A stretch of 11,332 nt of DNA from Tannerella sp. (GTDB taxonomy: Bacteria; Bacteroidota; Bacteroidia; Bacteroidales; Tannerellaceae), in contig JAITPH010000050.1 in the NCBI GenBank assembly GCA_031289515.1, forward strand, positions 1 through 11,332, in the 5' to 3' direction. The translations under genes and the position numbers were made by a program. Under the pieces are notes generated by a model. That model did not search any database. It saw nothing but the letters and a program-made list of their open reading frames with translations, and was not told where the DNA came from. Of this stretch, positions 1 through 6,463 are shown piece by piece (the stretch's first letter is position 1; every line of letters starts with the position of its first letter).

Positions 1-169
1 TGCTTAAACCATTGCTTTCTTTTACCGATTTATCATTAGGCTCATCAATGGTTTTTTCATTGACATCTTCTGCTGTTTGCATATCATCCATCGTTATGAC
101 ATCGAAATTCTTAGGGAAACCGCTGACTACGATACTTGTGATTTGTATTGGAGTATTGTCTTTATTCAT
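1..169 (-). CDS. Possible partial CDS, acidic hypothetical protein (N-terminal part, runs off left edge)
   Basis: An open minus-strand frame starts at an ATG (167-169) and stays open for 56 codons to the window edge. An in-frame TAA sits ten codons upstream (197-199), so this ATG is the only good start. The translation begins MNKDNTPIQITSIVVSGFPK, continues through NFDVITMDDMQ, and then turns into a Glu/Asp/Lys/Asn-rich hydrophilic stretch ending at NGLS at the edge. There is no signal peptide, membrane segment or motif I recognise. The opposite strand is also open (about 12-200), but its Ser/Phe/Leu-rich translation is what the complement of an acidic Lys/Glu/Asp-rich gene would give, so I prefer the minus frame. 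No Bacteroidota-type promoter or Shine-Dalgarno sequence is evident upstream. The family is unknown and the gene may not be real; the sequence left of the window would decide. Confidence 0.35.
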   Translation of the reverse strand, partial: MNKDNTPIQITSIVVSGFPKNFDVITMDDMQTAEDVNEKTIDEPNDKSVKESNGLS

Positions 170-312
170 TGGCGCGGTAATAAATTTGGCTTTCTGTTAA
201 TCTCGCTTTATGGAAAGCATAAGCCGGAGCGTTTTTGTGTTTGCGCAACAATGAAACGTTAATGCCCTATTGCGGTAGCCAATCGGATACGTTGAATACA
301 GGATATAAAAGC

Positions 313-345
313 AAAAAAAGGAGCTACATTTTATTGTAACTCCTT
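313..345 (-). terminator. Intrinsic terminator after tRNA-Pro
   Basis: Read on the minus strand, AAGGAGTTACA and TGTAGCTCCTT form an 11-bp stem (one T·G wobble) around a 6-nt loop, ATAAAA, and run into seven T residues (complement of 313-319). It lies 12 nt beyond the tRNA 3' end, so it is placed to end the tRNA transcript. Because I see no other hairpin plus T-tract downstream of the long minus-strand gene array, it may also end any read-through message from that operon. On the plus strand the hairpin is followed only by GATTTT, so termination in that direction would be weaker. Confidence 0.85.
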
Positions 346-357
346 GATTTTCAACTG

Positions 358-432
358 TCGGGGTAACAGGATTCGAACCTGTGACCCCCTGCTCCCAAAG
401 CAGGTGCGCTAACCGGACTGCGCTACACCCCG
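358..432 (-). tRNA. tRNA-Pro (anticodon UGG)
   Basis: The minus strand folds into a complete cloverleaf of 75 nt including the discriminator base. The acceptor stem is CGGGGTG with TACCCCG (closing G·T pair), followed by discriminator A. The D arm is GCGC/GCGC with a GGTTA-type loop, the anticodon stem CCTGC/GCAGG has loop TTTGGGA, and the T arm ACAGG/CCTGT has loop TTCGAAT. Anticodon TGG reads proline CCN codons. CCA is not encoded: the next bases are CAG, so it must be added after transcription. It has its own promoter just upstream and a hairpin terminator just downstream. Confidence 0.97.
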
Positions 433-456
433 AATGGTTGTCTTTATTTGAGGGCG

Positions 457-487
457 CAAAGGTATAAAAGATTTTTTTACGGACAAA
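457..487 (-). promoter_or_regulatory. Bacteroidota-type promoter for tRNA-Pro
   Basis: On the minus strand, TTTG (complement of 484-487) is followed after exactly 19 bp by TACCTTTG (complement of 457-464). This is a perfect match to the TTTG-N19-TAnnTTTG consensus recognised by the primary sigma factor of Bacteroidota. Transcription would begin around 448-452, about 20 nt before the mature tRNA 5' end. It lies in the gap between the stop codon at 500-502 and the tRNA. Confidence 0.8.
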
Positions 488-499
488 CTTTTATGCCGA

Positions 500-685
500 T
501 TATTTCTTTTTTATCTTCTGTTCTTCGCAATCAAGGCTCTTGTCTTTTAGCTGCTCTTTCAGCGAACAACCGGCGCAACTATCGCATGGAGACGCATTTC
601 CGCCCTTTATCCTGCGGTATATCTTGTATCCTGCATACGCCGAAATAATTATTCCTGTTATGATTACTGTTATCTCCTGCCACAT
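500..685 (-). CDS. FeoB-associated Cys-rich membrane protein
   Basis: This is a 61-residue protein with one N-terminal membrane segment (about residues 4-24, MWQEITVIITGIII...), a basic YRRIK stop-transfer stretch, then a cysteine cluster CDSCAGCSLK (Cys34, 37, 40) and a charged tail with a fourth cysteine (Cys53). This architecture matches the small FeoB-associated Cys-rich membrane protein family. Members are usually found beside the ferrous-iron transporter FeoB and are thought to assist it, possibly through metal contact by the cysteines on the cytoplasmic side; their biochemical role is not firmly established. There is no feoA or feoB in this window. The ATG lies only 2 nt after the stop of the preceding glycosyltransferase, so it is probably co-transcribed and translationally coupled as the last gene of the array. 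Family assignment is fairly secure; the iron role is inferred from relatives. Confidence 0.8.
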   Translation of the reverse strand: MWQEITVIITGIIISAYAGYKIYRRIKGGNASPCDSCAGCSLKEQLKDKSLDCEEQKIKKK

Positions 686-687
686 AT

Positions 688-1833
688 TTATTTCTTAAAA
701 TCAATCATTTCAATCAGTCGGAGCGCTTGATATTCGTTCGAGAAAACCGGAAATAACAATTTTTGCCGCTCATCTATAATTACTTCATTAAAAGGTGCTT
801 TCATGAGTTTACGACATACTGCTATCATCTTTTCGGGAACGTCGCAAATATGACAAAGGGCGTCGAGACCGCTTCCTGCAAGCATCATCGGATTGACTAC
901 TACGTGACGTCCGGTAAATAAACTGTTCAACAGCTTCAGTTTCAAACCGGTAGCCTGAAAAGTGACAAGCAGATTTATCTGCGCCGCACCGATTAACTCA
1001 TTTATCCTTTCGACCGAAGGATTTGCCTCAACGACGATATTCTCATAACGCGAAGCCGCTTTCAGCAATGCCGAAGAAGGATTCATTCCCGCAATAATGC
1101 AGCGATACGGCGATAATTTGCAGAAAATTTTTTCAATCAAATACAATGCAGCCTTTTCGTTCTCTTTAACCGAAAGTTTGCCGTGATAAAGCAGGAAATC
1201 CGATTGTCCGGCAACGACCCTGACCTCGTTATTTGCATGAAAGCAAGGCACAAATTCTACTCTGTTACAGGGAAATTCCGATTGCAGATAAACGGCGTCG
1301 GTTTGCGAGACTGCAATCATCAGATCAGCGTCTGCAACACGTTTTTGATACTTCCCGAATCGCCAAGCCTCAAAGTAATAGAAACATTTTATGACGATAT
1401 TCCGTTCCGCCCTGCCTGTTTCGAGATAGTAATCATGCTCGATATTACATTCGCGAAAAATCTTAAAACGATGCTTCAATTGCCTGTCATTCAGATAATA
1501 ACAAGTATGCAAGCCTTCAAACAATATAGGATAGTCGTTTTTCAACAGATTGTCAATCAGGCGTTTATCCTTACGACTGTATACATTGTAAGGCAAAAGT
1601 GAAATATTCGGCAAAAGACCTGTTCGGCGACGATAATAATGCACCTCGTCGCAAACGTCTTCAAGTTCCGAAGCACGCGGTCGCTCATATTCAAAGCAAT
1701 GCAATATAATCTTAATACCGCAATCATGTAAAGCCTTCATTTTGTAGTATATATCTATTACTCCGCCGTAATTTGCAGGAAAAGGAATATTTAACGATAC
1801 GATATTCAGGGTTCTATCCGATATTTTTGTCAT
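688..1833 (-). CDS. Glycosyltransferase, GT-B fold (GT4-like)
   Basis: This is a 381-residue protein that looks like a cytosolic, sugar-nucleotide-dependent transferase of the GT-B fold. The N-terminal domain opens with a beta strand and the loop SLNIPFPANYGGVIDIYYK (about 13-31), typical of the acceptor-side domain, with a second strand IKIILHCFEY (40-49). The inter-domain region includes ADADLMIAVSQTDAVYLQ (168-184), a common GT4 pattern. The C-terminal nucleotide-binding domain includes FLLYHGKLSVKENEKAA (213-229) and the loop ATGLKLKLLNSLFTGRHVVV (294-313), which sits where GT4 enzymes normally have the E-x7-E donor-binding motif. The acidic residues are not obvious there, so donor binding may differ. 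There is no membrane segment. It follows the upstream glycosyltransferase by 12 nt and precedes the Cys-rich gene by 2 nt. Context suggests assembly of a surface glycan; donor and acceptor cannot be read from the sequence. Confidence 0.8.
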   Translation of the reverse strand: MTKISDRTLNIVSLNIPFPANYGGVIDIYYKMKALHDCGIKIILHCFEYERPRASELEDVCDEVHYYRRRTGLLPNISLLPYNVYSRKDKRLIDNLLKNDYPILFEGLHTCYYLNDRQLKHRFKIFRECNIEHDYYLETGRAERNIVIKCFYYFEAWRFGKYQKRVADADLMIAVSQTDAVYLQSEFPCNRVEFVPCFHANNEVRVVAGQSDFLLYHGKLSVKENEKAALYLIEKIFCKLSPYRCIIAGMNPSSALLKAASRYENIVVEANPSVERINELIGAAQINLLVTFQATGLKLKLLNSLFTGRHVVVNPMMLAGSGLDALCHICDVPEKMIAVCRKLMKAPFNEVIIDERQKLLFPVFSNEYQALRLIEMIDFKK

Positions 1834-1845
1834 AAGCGCTTGAAT

Positions 1846-3105
1846 TTAAGAGATTAATGTTTCAAATAATTGTATAAACTGCTTAGTCTGAACTTCGCGC
1901 GAGAACTTCATAATTTCATCTTTATCAGCATTATCTGTATACAATTCGCTTTTTTTCCAGCGAAAATAATATTCTTTCAGAAAAGCGTAGACTTCGTCGG
2001 CATTGTGAGCCGACAATCCGGAACGTGTTTTATTAATGACGGCTTCGAGCGAGCCTTCATCGCCGCGCACGCACAGCAACGGCTTTCCTACTGCCAGCGA
2101 CTCGAAAAACTTAGTCGTCATAACGCCTTTCGGGCCGTCGGCCGACGATTTATTGGTAAGAATCAGCAAGATAGCGCTTTCGTTCAGTACCGCGGGAATC
2201 CTATCTGCCGAAACATATCCGAAAAATCCCATATAATCAAGGATTTCCGGGTATTCTGCGGATGCGCTTTTTATGATTTCCCTTGATTTGTCATCAACAA
2301 ACCAGCGAATTTGAAACGTTTCCGAAGAAATTGCATTTTCTTTCGCAAGTCGGCTAACCGCCTGAAAAAGCAAGTCAGGATTACGCATCGCCGTACTCAA
2401 CAAACGACCGGTATAGGTGATATAAAATTTTTCGGATGCGATACTCGCAGGATAGAATATTTCAGGGTCGAAGCCATTGTAAATCAAATGAGTATTAGCA
2501 TTATAAGCCTTCAAAACCGACACATGCCAAGGCGAAACGGTAGTCACGCACGACGACATCCTAAGAACTTCATTCCTGACGCGAAGACTTTTTCGACGAA
2601 AACTTGAAGCTATGACTCTTTCAAGACCGAAAAATTTCGGTATACGATGCGTAATGAACTCATTACCTGTATATTGTTCAATAATATCACGTAAATCGAC
2701 AACCAAAGGGAGTTTCGTTGTTTTTGCTAACCATGAAGCGGCTTTCAACGGAAAGGTACGGTAAGTACTGCATACAACAAGTTCAAAGCACTCATTATCA
2801 ACCAATTTCAAAGCCTCGCGATACATACGTTTGTCTTTATAATCAAACAAGATATTGCGCAAAAAAGTCCAACCCCACTCTATCTTGCCTGCAAGTCCCC
2901 TCTTTGTATAGAAATTAACATAAGTCGCATCAGCAAAACCGTTTAAAAACGAAAACGTATCATCATCGATTTTCTCCGTCAGCACAACCGGACGCCAGCC
3001 ATTGATTTTAAGATACTTACACAAATATCCCATACGCGGGCCGAAGGCGGGCGGAAAAATATCGCACAAAATGAGGACAGATTTCAACGGCGGTCTTGAT
3101 AACAT
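1846..3105 (-). CDS. Glycosyltransferase family 4 protein
   Basis: This is a 419-residue GT-B glycosyltransferase. The N-terminus (SVLILCDIFPPAFGPRMGYLCKYL, residues 9-32, quoted in parts) carries the first strand and the flexible loop before a long helix typical of GT4 enzymes. Other landmarks are LPLVVDLRD (132-140), CVTTVSPWHVSVL (186-198), LIYNGFDPEIF (207-217, the hinge), ITYTGRL (229-235) and the donor-site segment KFFESLAVGKPLLCVRGDEGS (332-352, quoted in parts) with Glu335 and Glu350. Such enzymes transfer a sugar from a nucleotide donor with retention, here probably onto a lipid-linked glycan at the cytoplasmic face. The ATG overlaps the 3' end of the epimerase gene by 22 bp; the next Met is residue 25, inside the acceptor loop, so the first ATG is the credible start. 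The sugar specificity is unknown; a partner in using the epimerase product is a reasonable inference. Confidence 0.85.
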   Translation of the reverse strand: MLSRPPLKSVLILCDIFPPAFGPRMGYLCKYLKINGWRPVVLTEKIDDDTFSFLNGFADATYVNFYTKRGLAGKIEWGWTFLRNILFDYKDKRMYREALKLVDNECFELVVCSTYRTFPLKAASWLAKTTKLPLVVDLRDIIEQYTGNEFITHRIPKFFGLERVIASSFRRKSLRVRNEVLRMSSCVTTVSPWHVSVLKAYNANTHLIYNGFDPEIFYPASIASEKFYITYTGRLLSTAMRNPDLLFQAVSRLAKENAISSETFQIRWFVDDKSREIIKSASAEYPEILDYMGFFGYVSADRIPAVLNESAILLILTNKSSADGPKGVMTTKFFESLAVGKPLLCVRGDEGSLEAVINKTRSGLSAHNADEVYAFLKEYYFRWKKSELYTDNADKDEIMKFSREVQTKQFIQLFETLIS

Positions 3106-4178
3106 ACAATGGCATTTATGATTTTTTCGGCGGCATGACCTTCTCCATATTCCTTTATTTCAGAGCGTTTCGGGTTATTTTCAAGACATTCGATTATCTT
3201 TTCGGTATTGAAACCGGCAATCTGATTCCAGCCCGCTTCAACAGTTTCGACCCATTCCGTTTCTTCGCGAAGAGTAATACACGGAGTATGATGAAAATAA
3301 GCCTCTTTCTGAACGCCTCCGGAATCCGTCAGAATCGTCGCCGCATTCTTTTCGAGCATCGCCATATCCAGATAATCAACAGGCTCAATGACGCGAAGCG
3401 CCTCATTTGAAGCAATAGTTGCTTTGAGTTTATAATTATTAATGTATATAGCGGTGCGTGGATGAAGCGGGAGAACGACAGGACAATCCGGCGAAGCAAT
3501 CTCGACAAGAGCCAGAATGATTTGCGTCAGGCGTTCGGGATTATCGGTATTTTCGGCGCGATGCACGGTACAAAGGTGAAATTTCTTGGGTTTCAAGCCC
3601 AATGTAGACAGTATTTCGGACTTTTCTTCGGCCACTTTTCCGAAAGCAAGGGCAGCGTCGTACATCACGTCGCCGGTATGAAACAGTCCATTTGTAATAC
3701 TCTCTCTCGCAAGGTTTTCGACAGCCTTGAACGTCGGGCAAAAAAGCAGCGTCGAAATATGGTCGGTGAGAATGCGATTTATCTCTTCCGGCATTTGCTT
3801 GTTGAAGCTGCGCAATCCCGCTTCGACGTGAATAACCGGAATATGCAGTTGTGAAGCCGCAAGAGCGCCGGCAAGCGTCGAAGCGGTATCTCCATATACA
3901 AGCACGAAGTCCGGCAGACTTTCAAGCAGCGACTTCTCAATACCGACAAGCATTTCAGCCAGCATTTTCGAGCGGTTGACTATTCCGCCGCACGACAACT
4001 GCCAATCCGGTTTCCTTATTTCAAATTCTTTGAGGAAGACCTCGTTCATATTTTTATCGTAATGCTGCCCGGTATGCAGAATATATTCGTCAATACCGCC
4101 ATGCGAGGCTATTGCCTTACTTATCATTGCGGCTTTTATGAATTGGGGCCGCGTTCCTATTATCGTTACAATTTTCAT
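3084..4178 (-). CDS. wecB: UDP-N-acetylglucosamine 2-epimerase, non-hydrolysing (WecB/WbpI type)
   Basis: This 364-residue enzyme has the full motif set of the non-hydrolysing epimerases, which interconvert UDP-GlcNAc and UDP-ManNAc (or 3-substituted uronic acid analogues). Visible are GTRPQFIKAA (8-17, with Arg10), HTGQHYD (35-41), VYGDTASTLAGALAA (94-108, Asp97), HVEAGLRSF (117-125, Glu119), MPEEINRILTDH (129-140, Glu131), TVHRAENTDNPERL (204-217, His206), LPLHPRT (236-242) and LTDSGGVQKEA (283-293). These correspond to the residues important in E. coli WecB (Asp95, Glu117, Glu131, His213). Length is normal. The GTRPQFIK and MPEEINRILTD signatures resemble WbpI-type epimerases of UDP-GlcNAc3NAcA more than classical E. 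coli WecB as I remember them, so the substrate is not certain. The start overlaps the deacetylase stop (ATGA) and the end overlaps the next glycosyltransferase by 22 bp, implying coupled expression. Product sugars typically enter O-antigen, capsule or other surface glycans. Confidence 0.92.
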   Translation of the reverse strand: MKIVTIIGTRPQFIKAAMISKAIASHGGIDEYILHTGQHYDKNMNEVFLKEFEIRKPDWQLSCGGIVNRSKMLAEMLVGIEKSLLESLPDFVLVYGDTASTLAGALAASQLHIPVIHVEAGLRSFNKQMPEEINRILTDHISTLLFCPTFKAVENLARESITNGLFHTGDVMYDAALAFGKVAEEKSEILSTLGLKPKKFHLCTVHRAENTDNPERLTQIILALVEIASPDCPVVLPLHPRTAIYINNYKLKATIASNEALRVIEPVDYLDMAMLEKNAATILTDSGGVQKEAYFHHTPCITLREETEWVETVEAGWNQIAGFNTEKIIECLENNPKRSEIKEYGEGHAAEKIINAIVCYQDRR

Positions 4179-5473
4179 TTTTCCTGATTCATTTTTCTTA
4201 ATATTTCACTGTATAAATTCCGCAAATAGCCGGAATATTCGATAGCCGAGGTATTATGCCACAAGAGCGTCAATTCTCCGCAAAATTTGCGGATATTATT
4301 TATCAATCTCAGGCAATATTCTTCAGCCTCATCGTAAGTTAAATTCATATATTTAGGGTCGCCAAGCGTACCGTCCATTATTATCAGAGGATGAAGAGTC
4401 AATGAAGATAAACGGCGCGAAACAGGATTAATGTAGCGCACAGGCTTGGACGTCCCAAGCCGAAACCCTGCAACATCGGCGTAACCGGCAGTAAAATCGT
4501 CTGTTATACCGGCCAATTCGAGCGCCTCGACATCTTCCGGCTCACGCGAAGCAAGGAAATGATTTCGGTTATCCGTCACTTTTATTCCGAAAGCATTTTC
4601 GAGCCTCAACTTCTCCTGCAATATCAGCGACGGATTCCGACCTGCCTGATAACTGCAATGAAGTCCGACGGTCGCGCCATATTGTTTGCATAAGGCGTAT
4701 AATGCCTGAATATCTTTCCCACGCAGGTTGTAATGCGGCTTGTCTTCTTTTGCGTTACCTCCCGATCTAAAGAAAAGCAACGACCGGCATTTGTCTTCGC
4801 CCATCGAGCGCTGCAATATCGCGTTTTGTTGCAGTAGCCATGGAAACGTATAATACGGATCAAGTTCCAAGGCAGTATATTTATCAAAAACGGCTTTTAT
4901 CGGATTTTGTCCGGACAGAATCTTGCGGGCGACATTGCGCCAAGTGCGACCGCTAAACGGCGCGTCCACATCGTGGGTAAGATTTATTTTCGCAATAAAC
5001 GGAGTTGATTCTTCAGTCTTTACGCCGCTTTGGTTAAGCCACATACGAATGAGCCGTCCGTATTCGTCGACTACAGGGCGGTCGATGAATCCCGCACGGC
5101 TCTGAACGGATTTTATTCCCGGAAAGCGTCCATGTTCGTCACGCAAATCACGATGCAAAATTTCTTCATACCTGCCAAGCAGAAAATATGCGCTTGCCAC
5201 AAGGTCTGCATGGACAACGATAACATCGCCTACCATTTCAATTTGAGGCGAGCCGAACAAAAACGGAACGCCTTCAATGCTTTCGGGCGGAATTTTCGGC
5301 TCCGTTTTATTTGAGCCGTAGACGCCGTCATCAAAAAAACCTGAAGGTATGATGACGACTTTATACTCCGAAAACAAATATTTATCGGAAGTATAACCTA
5401 CAAAGCGGCTTATATCGTCGCCAAGATGCCCGCCTGCCATAAAACGCAGTATATATCGTATTATTTCAGTCAT
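4175..5473 (-). CDS. Polysaccharide deacetylase family protein (NodB-like, with N-terminal DUF7033-type region)
   Basis: This is a 432-residue protein. The first 150 or so residues form a region seen in long Bacteroidota members of this group (DUF7033 type, from memory) and contain no membrane segment. The rest matches a NodB-like fold: LTHDVDAPF (165-173, metal/base motif), GLHCSY (270-275, His272), DNRNHFL (301-307), DDFTAGYADVAGFRLGTSKP (325-344, quoted as one run) and LTLLWHNT (401-408, C-terminal His). NodB enzymes remove acetyl groups from GlcNAc-type sugars using a metal ion; here the target would be a surface glycan or precursor, but activity is unproven. The gene begins 19 nt after the acyltransferase and its stop overlaps the epimerase start (ATGA). 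A GGAGG sits just one base before the ATG, which is unusually close for a Shine-Dalgarno site; Met12 (5438-5440) is a possible alternative start. Confidence 0.8.
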   Translation of the reverse strand: MTEIIRYILRFMAGGHLGDDISRFVGYTSDKYLFSEYKVVIIPSGFFDDGVYGSNKTEPKIPPESIEGVPFLFGSPQIEMVGDVIVVHADLVASAYFLLGRYEEILHRDLRDEHGRFPGIKSVQSRAGFIDRPVVDEYGRLIRMWLNQSGVKTEESTPFIAKINLTHDVDAPFSGRTWRNVARKILSGQNPIKAVFDKYTALELDPYYTFPWLLQQNAILQRSMGEDKCRSLLFFRSGGNAKEDKPHYNLRGKDIQALYALCKQYGATVGLHCSYQAGRNPSLILQEKLRLENAFGIKVTDNRNHFLASREPEDVEALELAGITDDFTAGYADVAGFRLGTSKPVRYINPVSRRLSSLTLHPLIIMDGTLGDPKYMNLTYDEAEEYCLRLINNIRKFCGELTLLWHNTSAIEYSGYLRNLYSEILRKMNQEK

Positions 5474-5492
5474 TCCTCCGCAGTTTTTTGTT

Positions 5493-6443
5493 TTATAATT
5501 TCATTTTTCTTTTAATCTTTATAAGTACTCTGTCCCTAAAACCAAGATAGCCTTTCGTTATCTTAAAATATGGCGTCTGAATAGCGCCGAACTCTCGAAA
5601 AAAACGCTCAACTCCCTGAATCATAGAGCCTTCAAAGTCAAAGACGTCGGTATATTGCGACACATATTTTATCGCTTCCCATAAAACGAGGCTATGAGCG
5701 CCGGAGGAACGAAACTCAGGATCGCCGCCTCCGGCAATGTAATAGGCGGAACTCTTTTGCCATACCACAAAAGCGACGGCATGAAGGTTGCCTTCCCTGT
5801 CGTAACCTCCGAACAGCTCGCCCTGCCCCGACTTTCGCGCTGTTTTTATAACTTTTGTCAGCGTTCTCGAACTTTGGATATTTTTCTTGTCCTGACGCTC
5901 AAAAGTAAGGGCTTGCACTTTCAGAAAATCCTTTATTGAAATGCCTCGCTTCACTTCAATCGATTCTTCTTCGGCATTCCGGATGTTTCGTCTTGTCTGC
6001 TGACTCATGTTCAATAATAACGTATTCAAGTCCGAAATATTGTTAAGTTTGTAGGTATATCTCGTTGTTTGCGAGAAACCTGCCCAATAAAACGGAAGCC
6101 AGTCGGTAAATTCGACATCGAAATTTTGCAGATAATAATGATAATTGCCAAGTTTTTCGATTAGTTGCCTGCACAGCGATTGACGGTGTTCGAGAACTGA
6201 CGAATATTTCATGTCGGCCGCTTCTTTTGCAAACCATATTCCCATTGTCTGCGTATAGTCGGGCATTGAGATAACGCCTTTACAGGGAATATAAAGCGGC
6301 ATGGCTGCCAATATCTTGCCGTTTTTTTCCAACAGCAAAACGTCCCAGTCTTTGCCGCATACGGCATCGAGCCACCAGTCTCTTATAAAAACGGGTATGC
6401 TGTCATCCGTATTACAAAGTGTTTTGTATAGCTCTTTCGACAT
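5493..6443 (-). CDS. GNAT/FemAB-like acyltransferase (Acetyltransf_6 type)
   Basis: This 316-residue protein resembles the double-GNAT FemAB-like group often annotated as GNAT family N-acetyltransferases in polysaccharide clusters. The N-terminal half contains WDVLLLEKNGKILAAMPLYI (33-52) and PDYTQTMGIWF (61-71), the usual first GNAT repeat with a substrate-side loop. The middle has MSQQTRRNIRNAEEESIEV (146-164), the basic helix that precedes the second repeat in these proteins. The second repeat has LFGGYDREGNLHAVAFVVWQ (210-229) and AYYIAGGGDPEFRSSGAHS (233-251), followed by a strand DVFDFEGSM (266-274) and VERFFREFGA (278-287). Members transfer acyl or aminoacyl groups to sugars, peptides or lipids; the substrate here is unknown. 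It lies 20 nt after recA and 19 nt before the deacetylase-like gene, so it appears to open the glycan section of the operon. There is no signal peptide. Confidence 0.75.
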   Translation of the reverse strand: MSKELYKTLCNTDDSIPVFIRDWWLDAVCGKDWDVLLLEKNGKILAAMPLYIPCKGVISMPDYTQTMGIWFAKEAADMKYSSVLEHRQSLCRQLIEKLGNYHYYLQNFDVEFTDWLPFYWAGFSQTTRYTYKLNNISDLNTLLLNMSQQTRRNIRNAEEESIEVKRGISIKDFLKVQALTFERQDKKNIQSSRTLTKVIKTARKSGQGELFGGYDREGNLHAVAFVVWQKSSAYYIAGGGDPEFRSSGAHSLVLWEAIKYVSQYTDVFDFEGSMIQGVERFFREFGAIQTPYFKITKGYLGFRDRVLIKIKRKMKL

Positions 6444-6463
6444 TTAATTTACAAAAAAACAAC

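Noticed and set aside
12..200. Plus-strand open frame with a hydrophobic C-terminal half that could look like a small membrane protein
   Set aside because: It starts at TTG (or an internal ATG at 48), and its Ser/Phe/Leu-rich composition is what the complement of the acidic minus-strand frame would produce. There is no promoter or ribosome-binding site, so I favour the minus frame, itself only tentatively.
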